A DNA stretch of 64,000 nucleotides, from contig NZ_JNJB01000001.1 in the NCBI RefSeq assembly GCF_000701505.1, forward strand, positions 434,001-498,000, written 5' to 3'. The stretch is from Dyadobacter crusticola DSM 16708 (lineage in GTDB: Bacteria; Bacteroidota; Bacteroidia; Cytophagales; Spirosomataceae). This document shows positions 31,991 through 41,186 of this stretch, in pieces. Within the stretch, counting starts at the first letter, position 1, and each line of letters starts with the position of its first letter. The translations under genes and the position numbers were made by a program. The notes beneath the pieces were generated by a model that was not told where the DNA came from, searched no databases, and saw only the letters and a program-made list of their open reading frames with translations.

Positions 31991-33004
31991 ATGGAATACC
32001 GCAAAGTTGGAAAGTCTGATCATCCTGAAAAACCGGATCTTGAATTATCTGTGATCACATTTGGCGCCTGGGCAGCAGGAGGCTGGATGTGGGGTGGCTC
32101 TGAGCGGAGCGACGCTGTGAAGGCGATCCGCGAATCGTACGACGTAGGTGTTACCTCCATTGACACAGCACCTGTTTACGGACAAGGTCTCAGCGAAGAG
32201 ATCGTGGGCGAAGCTATCAAAGACATTCCCCGCGACAAAGTCCAGATACTTACCAAGTATGGAATGCGCTGGGATGTGACGCAAGGTGATTTTGCGATGC
32301 ACAGCAAAAACAATGAGGGAAAGGACATCGACATCTACAAGTATGCTGCGAAAGACAGCATCATCAAAGAATGTGAAGATAGCCTCACCCGTCTGGGTAC
32401 TGACTACATTGACCTTTACCAAATACACTGGCACGACAAAACCACGCCCATTGAAGAAACAATGGAAGCGGTGAGCCAGCTGATCGAGCAAGGCAAAGTG
32501 CGTTATGCGGGTGTTTGTAACTACGATGCAAGCCTGATGCGCGAGGCTTCGAAATACATTCATCTCGTTTCTGATCAGGTTCCTTATAGTATGGTCAAAA
32601 GGGAGATCGAGAAAGAGCTAGTACCTTATTGCATCGAACATGAAAAGGCGATTTTGGCTTACAGCCCAATGGAACGGGGCTTACTAACCGGTAAAATGAA
32701 GCCAGGTCATCAATTCGCTGAAAACGACCACCGCGCTTCCCTGCACTTTTTCAAAGACGAGAATCTGAAACGGGTAGATGCATTCCTCGCGAAAATCAAA
32801 CCGATTGCAGATGAGAAGAACGTATCACTCGGTCAGCTTGTACTGAAATGGACTATTCAGCAGCCAGGTATTACCATTGCACTGGCGGGCGCGCGTGATG
32901 CCAAACAGGCACTTCAAAATGCCGCTGCGGCTGATATTGAACTGAGCGCGGACGAAATCAATGCGATTACAGCACACTTAAATGAGCTGGAACTAGTTAA
33001 ATAA
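31991..33004 (+). CDS. Aldo/keto reductase
   Basis: A 337-residue NADPH-dependent TIM-barrel oxidoreductase. The catalytic tetrad is D58 and Y63 in SIDTAPVYGQG, K89 in ILTKYG and H146 in YQIHWHD. The C-terminal cofactor site has IALAGARDAKQ. It resembles general stress protein 69/YccK-type reductases; the substrate is unknown. The start is ten bases after the heptamer array. It has its own terminator, so it is a single gene. Confidence 0.9.
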   Translation: MEYRKVGKSDHPEKPDLELSVITFGAWAAGGWMWGGSERSDAVKAIRESYDVGVTSIDTAPVYGQGLSEEIVGEAIKDIPRDKVQILTKYGMRWDVTQGDFAMHSKNNEGKDIDIYKYAAKDSIIKECEDSLTRLGTDYIDLYQIHWHDKTTPIEETMEAVSQLIEQGKVRYAGVCNYDASLMREASKYIHLVSDQVPYSMVKREIEKELVPYCIEHEKAILAYSPMERGLLTGKMKPGHQFAENDHRASLHFFKDENLKRVDAFLAKIKPIADEKNVSLGQLVLKWTIQQPGITIALAGARDAKQALQNAAAADIELSADEINAITAHLNELELVK

Positions 33005-33012
33005 GGAACAAG

Positions 33013-33041
33013 CGCGCTGCATACACAGCGCGTTTTGTTTT
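33013..33041 (+). terminator. Intrinsic terminator of the aldo/keto reductase gene
   Basis: Stem CGCGCTG (33013-33019) and CAGCGCG (33026-33032) with loop CATACA, followed by TTTTGTTTT. It begins nine bases after the stop codon. Confidence 0.92.
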
Positions 33042-33100
33042 CATTACTTTTATAATCAAACATTTAACCCCCAAAACCAAGCTTTTATTCACCATAACCT

Positions 33101-34276
33101 ATGAACGGAAAAACTTCTATTCTAAAAAAGTACCTCCCTGTCGCACTCGGAGGTTTGTTAATGACCGCCTCTGTGGGCCTGATGAGCTACAACAATGTAA
33201 CTGACAGCCCTAAAAAGAAAATTGCTGAGTCTGACCTGAAAGTGGACACAGTTGCAACCGGACTAACCATGCCGTGGGCTTCTGCACTGCTTCCAAACGG
33301 CGACCTGCTGGTAACCGAGCGCGGCGGTAAATTGCGGCTCGTTTCCAAAGGCCAGCTGGATGCTACGCCGATCTCAGGTATTCCGGAAGTTTGGTACAAA
33401 GGTCAGGGCGGCTTGCTTGACATTGCTTTACACCCAGACTATAAGACAAACGGCTGGATTTACATCAGCTATTCTTCTCCTAAAAAAGAAGGTGAAGAAG
33501 GCGATGAAGGCGGAGCAAATACTGCATTGATGCGCGCAAAACTGAAAGGAAAAGAGCTGGTTGACATTCAGCACTTGTTCAAGGCAATCCCGAATGTGAA
33601 GGGAAATGTGCACTTCGGCGGCCGCATTGTTTTTGATAAAAAAGGCTATGTATTTCTGTCATTAGGCGAAAGAGGCCAAAAGGAGAACTCACAGAACCTG
33701 GGTAAAGATCAGGGGAAAGTAGTACGCCTGTTTGAAGACGGTAAAATTCCTACAGATAACCCGTTTGTAAAAACAGCCGGTGCAAGACCTGAGATCTGGA
33801 CTTACGGACACCGCAACCCGCAGGGAATGGTGATCCACCCGACTACCGGCGTGATCTGGGAGCACGAGCACGGCCCTCAGGGCGGTGACGAGCTGAACAT
33901 CGTTGAAAAAGGCAAAAACTACGGCTGGCCGCTCATTACTTACGGTATTGATTATGACAACAGCATTATCTCGAAAGATACTGCGAAAGCAGGAATGGAG
34001 CAGCCTGTGATCTTTTGGAGACCGTCGATAGCACCTTGCGGAATGACTTTCGTAACAAGCGATAAATTCAAGGACTGGAAAGGCGACCTGATCGTGGGTT
34101 CACTTAAATTCATGCAATTGCACCACCTGACCATCAAAGGCAATAAGGTGACCAAACGTGAAGTGATTTTTGACAAAATCGGCCGGGTACGCGACGTGCG
34201 CCAGGGCTGGGATGGTAACATCTATGTTGTTCTAGAGAACTCCGGAAAAGTGGTGCGTATCAGTCCGAAAAGCTAG
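33101..34276 (+). CDS. PQQ-dependent sugar dehydrogenase, soluble GDH/YliI type
   Basis: A six-bladed beta-propeller of 391 residues. A hydrophobic N-terminal segment (12-30) serves as anchor or signal. The family motifs are TGLTMPWASALLPNGDLLVTERGG, GQGGLLDIALHPDY, NVHFGGRIVFDKKGYVF with the catalytic His at H171, and TYGHRNPQGM. These enzymes oxidise aldose sugars in the periplasm using PQQ. A c-type cytochrome gene follows after seven bases, a natural electron acceptor. The exact sugar is inferred. PQQ synthesis genes are not in the window. Confidence 0.87.
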   Translation: MNGKTSILKKYLPVALGGLLMTASVGLMSYNNVTDSPKKKIAESDLKVDTVATGLTMPWASALLPNGDLLVTERGGKLRLVSKGQLDATPISGIPEVWYKGQGGLLDIALHPDYKTNGWIYISYSSPKKEGEEGDEGGANTALMRAKLKGKELVDIQHLFKAIPNVKGNVHFGGRIVFDKKGYVFLSLGERGQKENSQNLGKDQGKVVRLFEDGKIPTDNPFVKTAGARPEIWTYGHRNPQGMVIHPTTGVIWEHEHGPQGGDELNIVEKGKNYGWPLITYGIDYDNSIISKDTAKAGMEQPVIFWRPSIAPCGMTFVTSDKFKDWKGDLIVGSLKFMQLHHLTIKGNKVTKREVIFDKIGRVRDVRQGWDGNIYVVLENSGKVVRISPKS

Positions 34277-34283
34277 TTAATAC

Positions 34284-34694
34284 ATGAAAATTATCCTGAC
34301 ATTACTTTCGGCAGGGATCTTTTGCTCAGCCGTTTTCCCGCAGCAAGATGACGATCTTGCCAAAAGCATCGAGCGTGGGAAAATGGTCTATTCCGAAAAT
34401 TGCATTACCTGCCACATGGGAACCGGCGAAGGTGTAACCGGCACATTTCCACCTCTGGCCAAGTCGGACTACTTCATGCCGAACCCGGAAAACGGGATCA
34501 AAGCTGTGAAGTTTGGTTTAATGGGAAAAATCAAGGTAAATGGAGTGGAGTACGATAACATGATGCCCAACCCGGGGCTCGGAAATGACGAAATCGCTGA
34601 TGTGATGAACTACATTATGAACTCCTGGGGCAATTCTTCGGAAAAGAAAATGATTACCGAGAAAATGGTCGAAGAGATAGAAGAGAAAAAGTAG
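34284..34694 (+). CDS. Periplasmic c-type cytochrome
   Basis: A 136-residue protein with a signal peptide (residues 1-19) and a single haem-binding motif CITCH at residues 40-44. A later NMMPNP segment probably supplies the axial Met. The fold is that of class I cytochrome c, with a Lys/Glu-rich tail after residue 115. It lies seven bases after the sugar dehydrogenase gene, so the two are cotranscribed, and it probably takes electrons from that enzyme. Confidence 0.9.
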   Translation: MKIILTLLSAGIFCSAVFPQQDDDLAKSIERGKMVYSENCITCHMGTGEGVTGTFPPLAKSDYFMPNPENGIKAVKFGLMGKIKVNGVEYDNMMPNPGLGNDEIADVMNYIMNSWGNSSEKKMITEKMVEEIEEKK

Positions 34695-34710
34695 CTCCTT
34701 TGAAACGTTA

Positions 34711-34752
34711 CAAAGCCACGCGGTCGCTCTGACCACGTGGCTTTTCTGTTTT
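34711..34752 (+). terminator. Intrinsic terminator of the dehydrogenase-cytochrome operon
   Basis: Stem arms AAAGCCACG...GGTC and GACC...CGTGGCTTT around GCTCT, followed by TTTTCTGTTTTT. It starts 16 bases after the cytochrome stop. Confidence 0.9.
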
Positions 34753-34789
34753 TAGATAAATGAAAAAAGCTTGGTCCACACCAGATTCC

Positions 34790-34812
34790 TTATTTTAAAT
34801 AAATCTAAATAA
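34790..34812. promoter_or_regulatory. Candidate Fur-type operator
   Basis: A 23-base AT-rich palindrome with half sites TTATTTTAA and TCTAAATAA separated by ATAAA. It lies directly upstream of the -33 element of the siderophore receptor promoter. The arms TTATTT and AAATAA match exactly. Fur control is inferred from position and shape. Confidence 0.5.
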
Positions 34813-34816
34813 AAGC

Positions 34817-34847
34817 TTGTGTCAAAAAGTTTCCCGTTTCATCTTTG
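34817..34847 (+). promoter_or_regulatory. Promoter of the siderophore uptake operon
   Basis: TTG at 34817-34819, a 20-base spacer, and CATCTTTG at 34840-34847, one base off TAnnTTTG. RNA would start near 34854, about 28 bases before the ATG at 34882. Confidence 0.55.
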
Positions 34848-34881
34848 CTGCTCATTAACTCAAAAGTCCAATTACACTTAG

Positions 34882-37257
34882 ATGAAAAAGGTATACATTC
34901 TTATCTTATTCCTATTGTCGACGGCCGTCGCATTTGCACAAAATGGCAGAGTCTCAGGGCAGATACTGAGCTCAGACGGTCAGCCTGCCGAGTCGGTTTC
35001 GGTCGGCATTAAGGGTTCTTCAAGAGGGGCAGTTTCTGATGCTCAAGGAAAATTCACAATTGAGCGCGTTAAACCCGGCTCGCATATTCTGCTGATTAGT
35101 TTCGTAGGATCAGCCACTCAGGAAAAACCGATTGATGTAGTCGCCGGAGAAACCACAGAAGTGTCATTTACATTGGCCGAGAATGCGAATGAGTTGCAGG
35201 AAGTAATTGTCAAAGGAGGTAACACCTACAAAAACGACAATTTATCACCAAGTTTGAAACTGCTCACTCCTATTCTCGAAACGCCGCAGAACGTTCAGGT
35301 AGTCACCTCCAAAGTGCTGGAAGATCAGCAGATTATCAGCATGAGCGACGGACTGGTCCGCAACGTAAGCGGCGCCACGCGCCTCGAACACTGGGGAGAT
35401 ATGTACGCCAACATCAGCATGCGCGGCTCTCAGATCCAGGCTTTCCGCAACGGTTTCAACGTAGTAAACTCCTCCTGGGGCCCGCTGACGGAAGATATGA
35501 GCTTTGTTGACCATATTGAGTTCGTAAAAGGCCCCGCAGGCTTTATGCTGGCAAATGGCGACCCAAGTGGCTTGTACAATGTAGTGACCAAAAAACCAAC
35601 GGGCGAGACCAAAGGCGAAGCAAGTTTTACAATCGGCAGCTTTGACCTTTACCGCGCTACATTAGACCTTGACGGAAAGCTGAGCAAGGACGGGAAGTTG
35701 CTTTACCGCCTGAATATCGCCGGACAAAATAAAGGTTCTTTCCGCCCGAATGAATACAACAACCGTTACAGCATAGCGCCAGTGATTTCTTACCAGATCG
35801 ACGAAAAAACCAAGCTGACTGCCGAGTATACCATGCAGTATGCAAAAATGTCAGACGTCGGATCATTTTATGTATTTTCCAAAGACGGATATGCTTCGCT
35901 GCCGCGCAATTTCACTACTGTACCTCCCGGCCTCTCTCCTACTAAGATCAAAGACCAGAGCATTTTCGTAAACCTGCAACACGATCTGACTGACAAATGG
36001 AAACTGACAGCCCAGGTAGCCTACCTCAACTATAATATGAATGGCAGCAGCATGTGGCCGAACGAAGTGGATTCCCTAGGCAAAATGATCCGTGGTGTTG
36101 GGATTTGGGACGCGAAAAGTGAAATGACACTGGGACAGGTATTTGTGAATGGGACTATTAATACAGCTGGTATCGTGCACCGCATTCTGGGCGGAATTGA
36201 TGTAGGTACCAAAGACTATTTCGCGGATTACGCACAAACACACCTGCTGGATTCTCTGAAAACCCCGTTTGATCCTAAGAACCCTGTATACGGCGTACCG
36301 AGTAATGGTTACCCTGTATTTGATCGCACCCTTAACCTGGAAGCAAGAGCAGCAGCTGGCGCCGGAATAAGCGATCAGAGATATACCGGCGTTTATTTAC
36401 AGGATGAACTTGGCTTTATTGACAACAAAATCCGTCTGACCCTTGCCGGAAGGTATACCAACGTAAGCCAGTCGCAATATGGCGGCGAGCAGCAGAAAGG
36501 AAGCCACTTCACGCCACGCATTGGATTAAGCGTGTCAGTTACCAAGAATACCTCATTGTACGCCTTGTTCGATCAGGCGTTCTTACCACAGTCGGGCCGC
36601 ATTGCGGATCGAAGCTCAGTGAAGCCGATCACCGGGAACAACACGGAGTTCGGTGTGAAAAAGGATTGGGCAGAAGGCCGTTGGAACACTACCATTGCTT
36701 TTTACCGCATTATCAAAAACAATGAGCTGACTGGGGACCCCTCGCGACCGAACTCTTCTTTCAGTATTGTTTTGGGACAAAAAAGGGCGCAGGGTATAGA
36801 ATTTGACCTCCGCGGAACAATCCTGCCGGGACTTAACCTGACTGCCAACTATGCTTATACCAACTCCGAGGTTACAAAAGTGACTGAGGGTGTGACTGTC
36901 GCGAAAGTTGGCGATATAATTCCCGGTTATGCCAAGCATACAGTAAATGGCTGGCTGAGCTACAAAGTACAGAATGGCGCACTGAAAGGCGCGGGTATCT
37001 CTGCCGGCGCAACCTTCCTCGGCGACCGTGCAACTTCTAACTGGAGTAACAGCAACCGCAGCCAGAACCAACCTGATTACTTCAAGCTTGACGGAGGATT
37101 GTTTTGGGAAAAAGACAAAATCCGCCTGACGTTGAATGTGTTCAATGTACTGGATACTTACCTGTACACCGGCGGATATTACGACTACCTGCCCGCATTC
37201 TACTGGCAGGCTGAGCCACCGAGAAACTACCGTCTGAGCATTGCTTACAAGTTTTAA
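34882..37257 (+). CDS. TonB-dependent siderophore receptor
   Basis: Outer-membrane importer of ferric siderophores, 791 residues. Signal peptide (1-19), a carboxypeptidase-like N-terminal domain (VSGQILSSDGQPAESVSVGI), then a FhuA/FpvA-type plug. The plug shows LETPQNVQVVTSKVLEDQ, NISMRGSQIQAFRNG and the motif GPAGFMLANGDPSGLYNVVT. The barrel ends in Phe (RLSIAYKF). The siderophore is unknown, and no siderophore synthesis genes are nearby. It is followed by two small membrane proteins and a PepSY protein, a layout known from ferric-siderophore reduction modules. Confidence 0.92.
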   Translation: MKKVYILILFLLSTAVAFAQNGRVSGQILSSDGQPAESVSVGIKGSSRGAVSDAQGKFTIERVKPGSHILLISFVGSATQEKPIDVVAGETTEVSFTLAENANELQEVIVKGGNTYKNDNLSPSLKLLTPILETPQNVQVVTSKVLEDQQIISMSDGLVRNVSGATRLEHWGDMYANISMRGSQIQAFRNGFNVVNSSWGPLTEDMSFVDHIEFVKGPAGFMLANGDPSGLYNVVTKKPTGETKGEASFTIGSFDLYRATLDLDGKLSKDGKLLYRLNIAGQNKGSFRPNEYNNRYSIAPVISYQIDEKTKLTAEYTMQYAKMSDVGSFYVFSKDGYASLPRNFTTVPPGLSPTKIKDQSIFVNLQHDLTDKWKLTAQVAYLNYNMNGSSMWPNEVDSLGKMIRGVGIWDAKSEMTLGQVFVNGTINTAGIVHRILGGIDVGTKDYFADYAQTHLLDSLKTPFDPKNPVYGVPSNGYPVFDRTLNLEARAAAGAGISDQRYTGVYLQDELGFIDNKIRLTLAGRYTNVSQSQYGGEQQKGSHFTPRIGLSVSVTKNTSLYALFDQAFLPQSGRIADRSSVKPITGNNTEFGVKKDWAEGRWNTTIAFYRIIKNNELTGDPSRPNSSFSIVLGQKRAQGIEFDLRGTILPGLNLTANYAYTNSEVTKVTEGVTVAKVGDIIPGYAKHTVNGWLSYKVQNGALKGAGISAGATFLGDRATSNWSNSNRSQNQPDYFKLDGGLFWEKDKIRLTLNVFNVLDTYLYTGGYYDYLPAFYWQAEPPRNYRLSIAYKF

Positions 37258-37342
37258 GTGCGCATTCGAAAATCGAAGACAGTTCGGGCCTTACAGCCTG
37301 AACTGTTCTGTTAAGATTCCCAAACTCGATTTCATAACAGTT

Positions 37343-37654
37343 ATGGCTGCATTTTACCTGATCCTGGTGGGCGTCTATTCGTATTATTCCAAATCAAAAT
37401 ACTGCCCCGAATACCTGATCAAACTTCCGGCGGGTTTTGCAAAACTCGTGGGCAGCTTGCTCCTTTTAATCGGAACAGCCCTTTTTGTCTACAATGAGGA
37501 ATGGGCTACCGGCCTGTTGCTGGCCGTAGCTGCATGCTCCCTTGCAGCTACATTGATCCCGTTTACTGCAGTTTTGGGAAAACGTTATTTCATTGCATTA
37601 ACAGTACTTGTCCACATCCTGTTGGTCGCTAATATTTTCACTTATGCCCGCTAA
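37343..37654 (+). CDS. Small membrane protein, DUF3325-like, iron-uptake context
   Basis: A 103-residue protein of the inner membrane with about three helices (2-10, 30-45, 52-70 and a last one near 82-100). The start is the ATG at 37343; the open frame extends upstream but overlaps the receptor gene. It resembles the short DUF3325 proteins placed between a siderophore receptor and a PepSY reductase, though similarity is weak by eye. The next start codon lies inside its last codons (11-base overlap), showing tight coupling. Confidence 0.65.
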   Translation: MAAFYLILVGVYSYYSKSKYCPEYLIKLPAGFAKLVGSLLLLIGTALFVYNEEWATGLLLAVAACSLAATLIPFTAVLGKRYFIALTVLVHILLVANIFTYAR

Positions 37655-37925
37655 GAAAGAATACCTGAGCACACGCGGACAGCGTACGCTGAAAATCACG
37701 GCCGGGCTACTTGGCGGCTACTTTCTGTCACTTGCAATCCATTTGTTTGCTGCTGCATTGCTTCCATTCAAATCAGAAGTAATGATGACAGCAACTTTTT
37801 CCCTGTTTATCCTCTGGGTCGCATTTATGATACTGGCTTTTGCAGCGAAAAGCGGCTTGAAAGTGTGGGGATATTACCTGCTTGCTATTTCTGCCTTATC
37901 TGCATTCACCTATTTTCTCCGATAG
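37644..37925 (+). CDS. Small membrane protein, DUF3649-like, iron-uptake context
   Basis: A 93-residue protein from the ATG at 37644, with three predicted helices (about 18-40, 46-65 and 72-92) after a basic N-terminus (MPAKKEYLSTRGQRTLKITA). The length and position match DUF3649 iron uptake proteins that accompany PepSY reductases. Its start overlaps the preceding gene and its stop is two bases before the PepSY start. Its own activity is unknown. Confidence 0.65.
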   Translation: MPAKKEYLSTRGQRTLKITAGLLGGYFLSLAIHLFAAALLPFKSEVMMTATFSLFILWVAFMILAFAAKSGLKVWGYYLLAISALSAFTYFLR

Positions 37926-37927
37926 TT

Positions 37928-39505
37928 ATGAAGCTTCAAGGTCTTTCTAACCGGCTGTACAACATATTTTTCCACACGCACACCGTGTCGGGCATTGTGC
38001 TGAGCTTTGGCTTGTACGTCATTTTCTTTGCGGGCGCATTCACCATTTTTAAAAGTGAATTTTACCAATGGGAAAATCCGGTAAGCCGGCAGAAACTGAC
38101 TGAAAAAATCGACTACAATCAGGTGCTTTCAAACTTAAAGAAAGCAAAGCCCCGATTTGATCTCACAGAAGACATTATCTTACGAATCCCGTCAGAAAGA
38201 GAGCCGCATATGATGATTTACGGCCATTTGACTGTATCAAAAGGTAGACCGGAAGAACACTACAACATCTCCTACTCACCTCAAAAAAAAACATTCAGCG
38301 AGGAAGGGACATCAACAATCGGCGAAACGCTCTATCGGCTGCACTTCTTTGATCAGGTCCCATTTTACATTGGGCGGTATATTTCAGGCTTTGTAGCGCT
38401 GTTTTTTCTTTTTGCAACTGTCACCGGGGTACTGGTTCACTGGCGGAATATCTTCTCAAAATTTTACGGGTTTTCGGTTAAAGGGACCTGGAAACAGGTC
38501 TGGACCAATGCACATACTGTGTTCGGAATGATCGGACTCCCCTTTCAGCTGATGTACGCAGTCACAGGCGCATTTTACATTCTCTCGATACTGATTTTAC
38601 TCCCCGTAGTGATGGTGTTTTACGGCGGAGATCAAAAGAAAGTTTTCGAAATGATCAGGCCGAGCGAAGGTATTGCAATCAACGACAATGCACCTGCCCG
38701 GACATTCACACCAGGAATTTCGGCTATTCTGGAAGATATCCGGCAACAGCATCCCGACCTGCATTTCAAATTTTTACAGCTGAAAAACTACGACAGAGAA
38801 GATGCGCTGCTTACCTTATCTATGTCCAACGACCGGTCGTTCACAAGCGACGGTTACATTTCGGTGCGGTTGAAAACAGGCAAAACAGAACTTGATCTTT
38901 TACCTGGAAAGAAAAACTATACACAATCTGTACTGTTTGGCATTGGTAAGCTGCATTTCGCTACGTTCGGTGGATTCTTACTGAAAAGCATCTACTTTCT
39001 CCTCGCACTTTTCACCTGTTTTGTGATCATCAGTGGCATATTGCTTTGGAAGGAGGCGCGCAATAAGAATAATTATACCGACGTGCAAAAGCGTTTTCAT
39101 CACCGGGTTACCATGATTTACCTCGCCATTTGCTTTTCGCTTTTCCCGGCAATCGCAATCCTGTTCAGCAGTGAATTATTGCTACCTGCATTGAAGAATC
39201 ACGTTTTCGTAGTCAATACCGTGTTTTTTGTTTCCTGGCTGGTACTAGCTGCCGGTAGTTTGCTTTTCAAATCCGAAGCGCGGCTTACCTGGTTTAATTT
39301 ACTTGTGGGGGGCGTAGCGTCAATGTTAGTCCCGATTGTAAATGGCTTTACAACCGGCGATTGGTTTTGGAAAATGCTGGGTGAGGGTAACCTGTACGTA
39401 GCCTATACAGACCTTTTCTGGCTCGTTACCGGCGTTGCATCACTCGCTCTCGCCAGAATGATGCATTACAGGTCTTCACACAATCTCCCGGAAGTCAATG
39501 ATTAG
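37928..39505 (+). CDS. PepSY-associated membrane protein, probable ferric-siderophore reductase
   Basis: A 525-residue inner-membrane protein starting at the ATG at 37928. Four or more helices flank periplasmic PepSY-like domains. The N-terminus reads NIFFHTHTVSGIVLSFGLYV with the first His-containing helix, then GAFTIFKSEF, and later HTVFGMIGLPFQLMYAVTGA. The paired His in the helices could bind haem. Related proteins such as FpvG reduce iron from siderophores in the periplasm. It closes the four-gene operon behind the siderophore receptor. Confidence 0.8.
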   Translation: MKLQGLSNRLYNIFFHTHTVSGIVLSFGLYVIFFAGAFTIFKSEFYQWENPVSRQKLTEKIDYNQVLSNLKKAKPRFDLTEDIILRIPSEREPHMMIYGHLTVSKGRPEEHYNISYSPQKKTFSEEGTSTIGETLYRLHFFDQVPFYIGRYISGFVALFFLFATVTGVLVHWRNIFSKFYGFSVKGTWKQVWTNAHTVFGMIGLPFQLMYAVTGAFYILSILILLPVVMVFYGGDQKKVFEMIRPSEGIAINDNAPARTFTPGISAILEDIRQQHPDLHFKFLQLKNYDREDALLTLSMSNDRSFTSDGYISVRLKTGKTELDLLPGKKNYTQSVLFGIGKLHFATFGGFLLKSIYFLLALFTCFVIISGILLWKEARNKNNYTDVQKRFHHRVTMIYLAICFSLFPAIAILFSSELLLPALKNHVFVVNTVFFVSWLVLAAGSLLFKSEARLTWFNLLVGGVASMLVPIVNGFTTGDWFWKMLGEGNLYVAYTDLFWLVTGVASLALARMMHYRSSHNLPEVND

Positions 39506-39549
39506 CAGGTATTTACAAGAAAAAAGGACCTGCAATTATAGCTACCCGT

Positions 39550-41010
39550 TTATACCGCGTGCGATAACATAACGTGTGCGCCTTTATTGAATTTCTTATT
39601 CAGATCTTCATAAACATCGTGTGCCGTTTCTCCTGGATCAAACTCCTGCCCTACTGTTGTGAAAGACTGCATTTCTGAAAAGTGCTTATAAACGCCCAGC
39701 GCTTTCAAACCGATCATCGCCGCGCCTACTGCGCCGGTTTCGACGGTCTCATTCAACTTTACTTTGATACCAAAAACATCAGAAAGCATCTGCACCCAAA
39801 CAGAACTCCTGGCGAAGCCGCCATTGGCATAAATCGTCTGGATGGTTTGCATATCGGGCAGGATTTTGGCGATCCCAAATAAATTGAGCATGATTCCTTC
39901 CATGACGGCCCGGGCGAAATGCGCACGTGTATGTGAAATATCCAGCCCTAAAAATCCGCCTCGCACCGTAGAGCTCCACAGCGGCGCACGCTCTCCCAGC
40001 AAATAAGGATAGAAAAGCAGTCCGTCTGACCCGGGTGCAACTTCGGAAGCTTCTTGGATGACGACGTCGAACTCTTCATTTGTAAAAAACGTATTAACGA
40101 GCCACTCAAAAATAACCGCGCCGTTGTTGGAAGGCCCGCCGACGATGTAGGTTTTCTCGTCGAGCAAATAGCAGAAAGTCTGCATTAACGGATCGGAATA
40201 TGGCTTATCAGAGCAAATCCGGACTGCTGCACTCGTACCGATTGTAACCGCCATTGAGCCCGGACTGATTGCCCCGCTACCGAGGTTTGCCAGACAACCA
40301 TCGCTGGCGCCCATGATCAGCCTGGTACCTGCCGGCAATGCCGCAGGATTTTCACCGGAAATTGCTTCGATATGATAAGGCGAGACTGCTTTTGAGAGCT
40401 TTTCCGTTTTCAGTCCCAGTTTTTTTAAGGTATAAGGGTCCCATTGTAATTCGCGGATATTGAACATCCCTGTCGCCGAAGCTATGGAATAATCGATCAG
40501 AAACTGTCCGGTTAGCCGGTAAATGACGTATTCTTTGATGCTAACAAACCGTTTCGCTTTCCTGTATATTTCCGGCTCGTTCTTCTTGAACCACAACAGC
40601 TTGCATACGGGCGCCATGGCGTGAATGGGAGTACCGTTGTTGTTGTAAATCTTCTTTCCGATCTGTGAAGCCCGCAATTTGACGGCAATGTCGGAGCTGC
40701 GGTTATCGGCCCAGATAATCAGGGCAGTAAGGTGTTTTCCATTTGCATCCAGTGCCAGCACACCGTGCATTGCGGCACTGAAACTGATACCCAGAAGCTC
40801 GTTACTTGTGCCGACTTCTTCGGTGACTTTTTTCAATGTATTACAAACAGCCTGAAAAATCTCCTCAGGATCTTCCTCGCTCCAATCCGGCTTTGGATGG
40901 TTCATTTCATATCCTTCACTATGAATAGCCAGGATATTACCGGAAACTGAATCAAAAGCAACGGATTTGGCGTTTGTTGTGCCGATATCACAACCGATCA
41001 TGTAGGGCAT
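39550..41010 (-). CDS. gntK: Gluconokinase, FGGY family
   Basis: Phosphorylates gluconate to 6-phosphogluconate. The 486-residue FGGY-kinase shows GCDIGTTNAKSVAFD, AAMHGVLALDANGK, WADNRSSDIA, GTPIHAMAPVCKLLW, GASDGCLANLGSGAI and GGFARSSVW. These match Bacillus GntK closely throughout. It would provide the intracellular step after glucose oxidation by the dehydrogenase at 33.1 kb. No gluconate transporter is adjacent. Its promoter has a palindromic operator in the spacer. Confidence 0.88.
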   Translation of the reverse strand: MPYMIGCDIGTTNAKSVAFDSVSGNILAIHSEGYEMNHPKPDWSEEDPEEIFQAVCNTLKKVTEEVGTSNELLGISFSAAMHGVLALDANGKHLTALIIWADNRSSDIAVKLRASQIGKKIYNNNGTPIHAMAPVCKLLWFKKNEPEIYRKAKRFVSIKEYVIYRLTGQFLIDYSIASATGMFNIRELQWDPYTLKKLGLKTEKLSKAVSPYHIEAISGENPAALPAGTRLIMGASDGCLANLGSGAISPGSMAVTIGTSAAVRICSDKPYSDPLMQTFCYLLDEKTYIVGGPSNNGAVIFEWLVNTFFTNEEFDVVIQEASEVAPGSDGLLFYPYLLGERAPLWSSTVRGGFLGLDISHTRAHFARAVMEGIMLNLFGIAKILPDMQTIQTIYANGGFARSSVWVQMLSDVFGIKVKLNETVETGAVGAAMIGLKALGVYKHFSEMQSFTTVGQEFDPGETAHDVYEDLNKKFNKGAHVMLSHAV

Positions 41011-41075
41011 TGCACGTCATTTTAGCAGCAGCAGGATCAGTTTTTGAATTGGATTAGCCGCAAATTTTATTCAAA

Positions 41076-41105
41076 CAAAACTATGGAATAACATCTGTTA
41101 TCAAA
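41076..41105 (-). promoter_or_regulatory. gntK promoter with a palindrome filling the spacer
   Basis: On the minus strand TTTG (41102-41105), an 18-base spacer and TAGTTTTG (41076-41083) form a good Bacteroidota promoter. The spacer holds the 14-base palindrome ATAACATCTGTTAT (41088-41101). This is a likely repressor site; the regulator is not in the window. Confidence 0.6.
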
Positions 41106-41186
41106 AAAAACAGTCCCAAAAACCAGAAACTTGGGCAGTAATTATTATTTTCGCGAAGGAAACGATCTCAATAATAGCTTAATAAA

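Noticed and set aside
39503..39533. GCAGGT / ACCTGC inverted repeat after the PepSY gene as a terminator
   Set aside because: The stem is only six pairs with a long loop, and no T-run follows.
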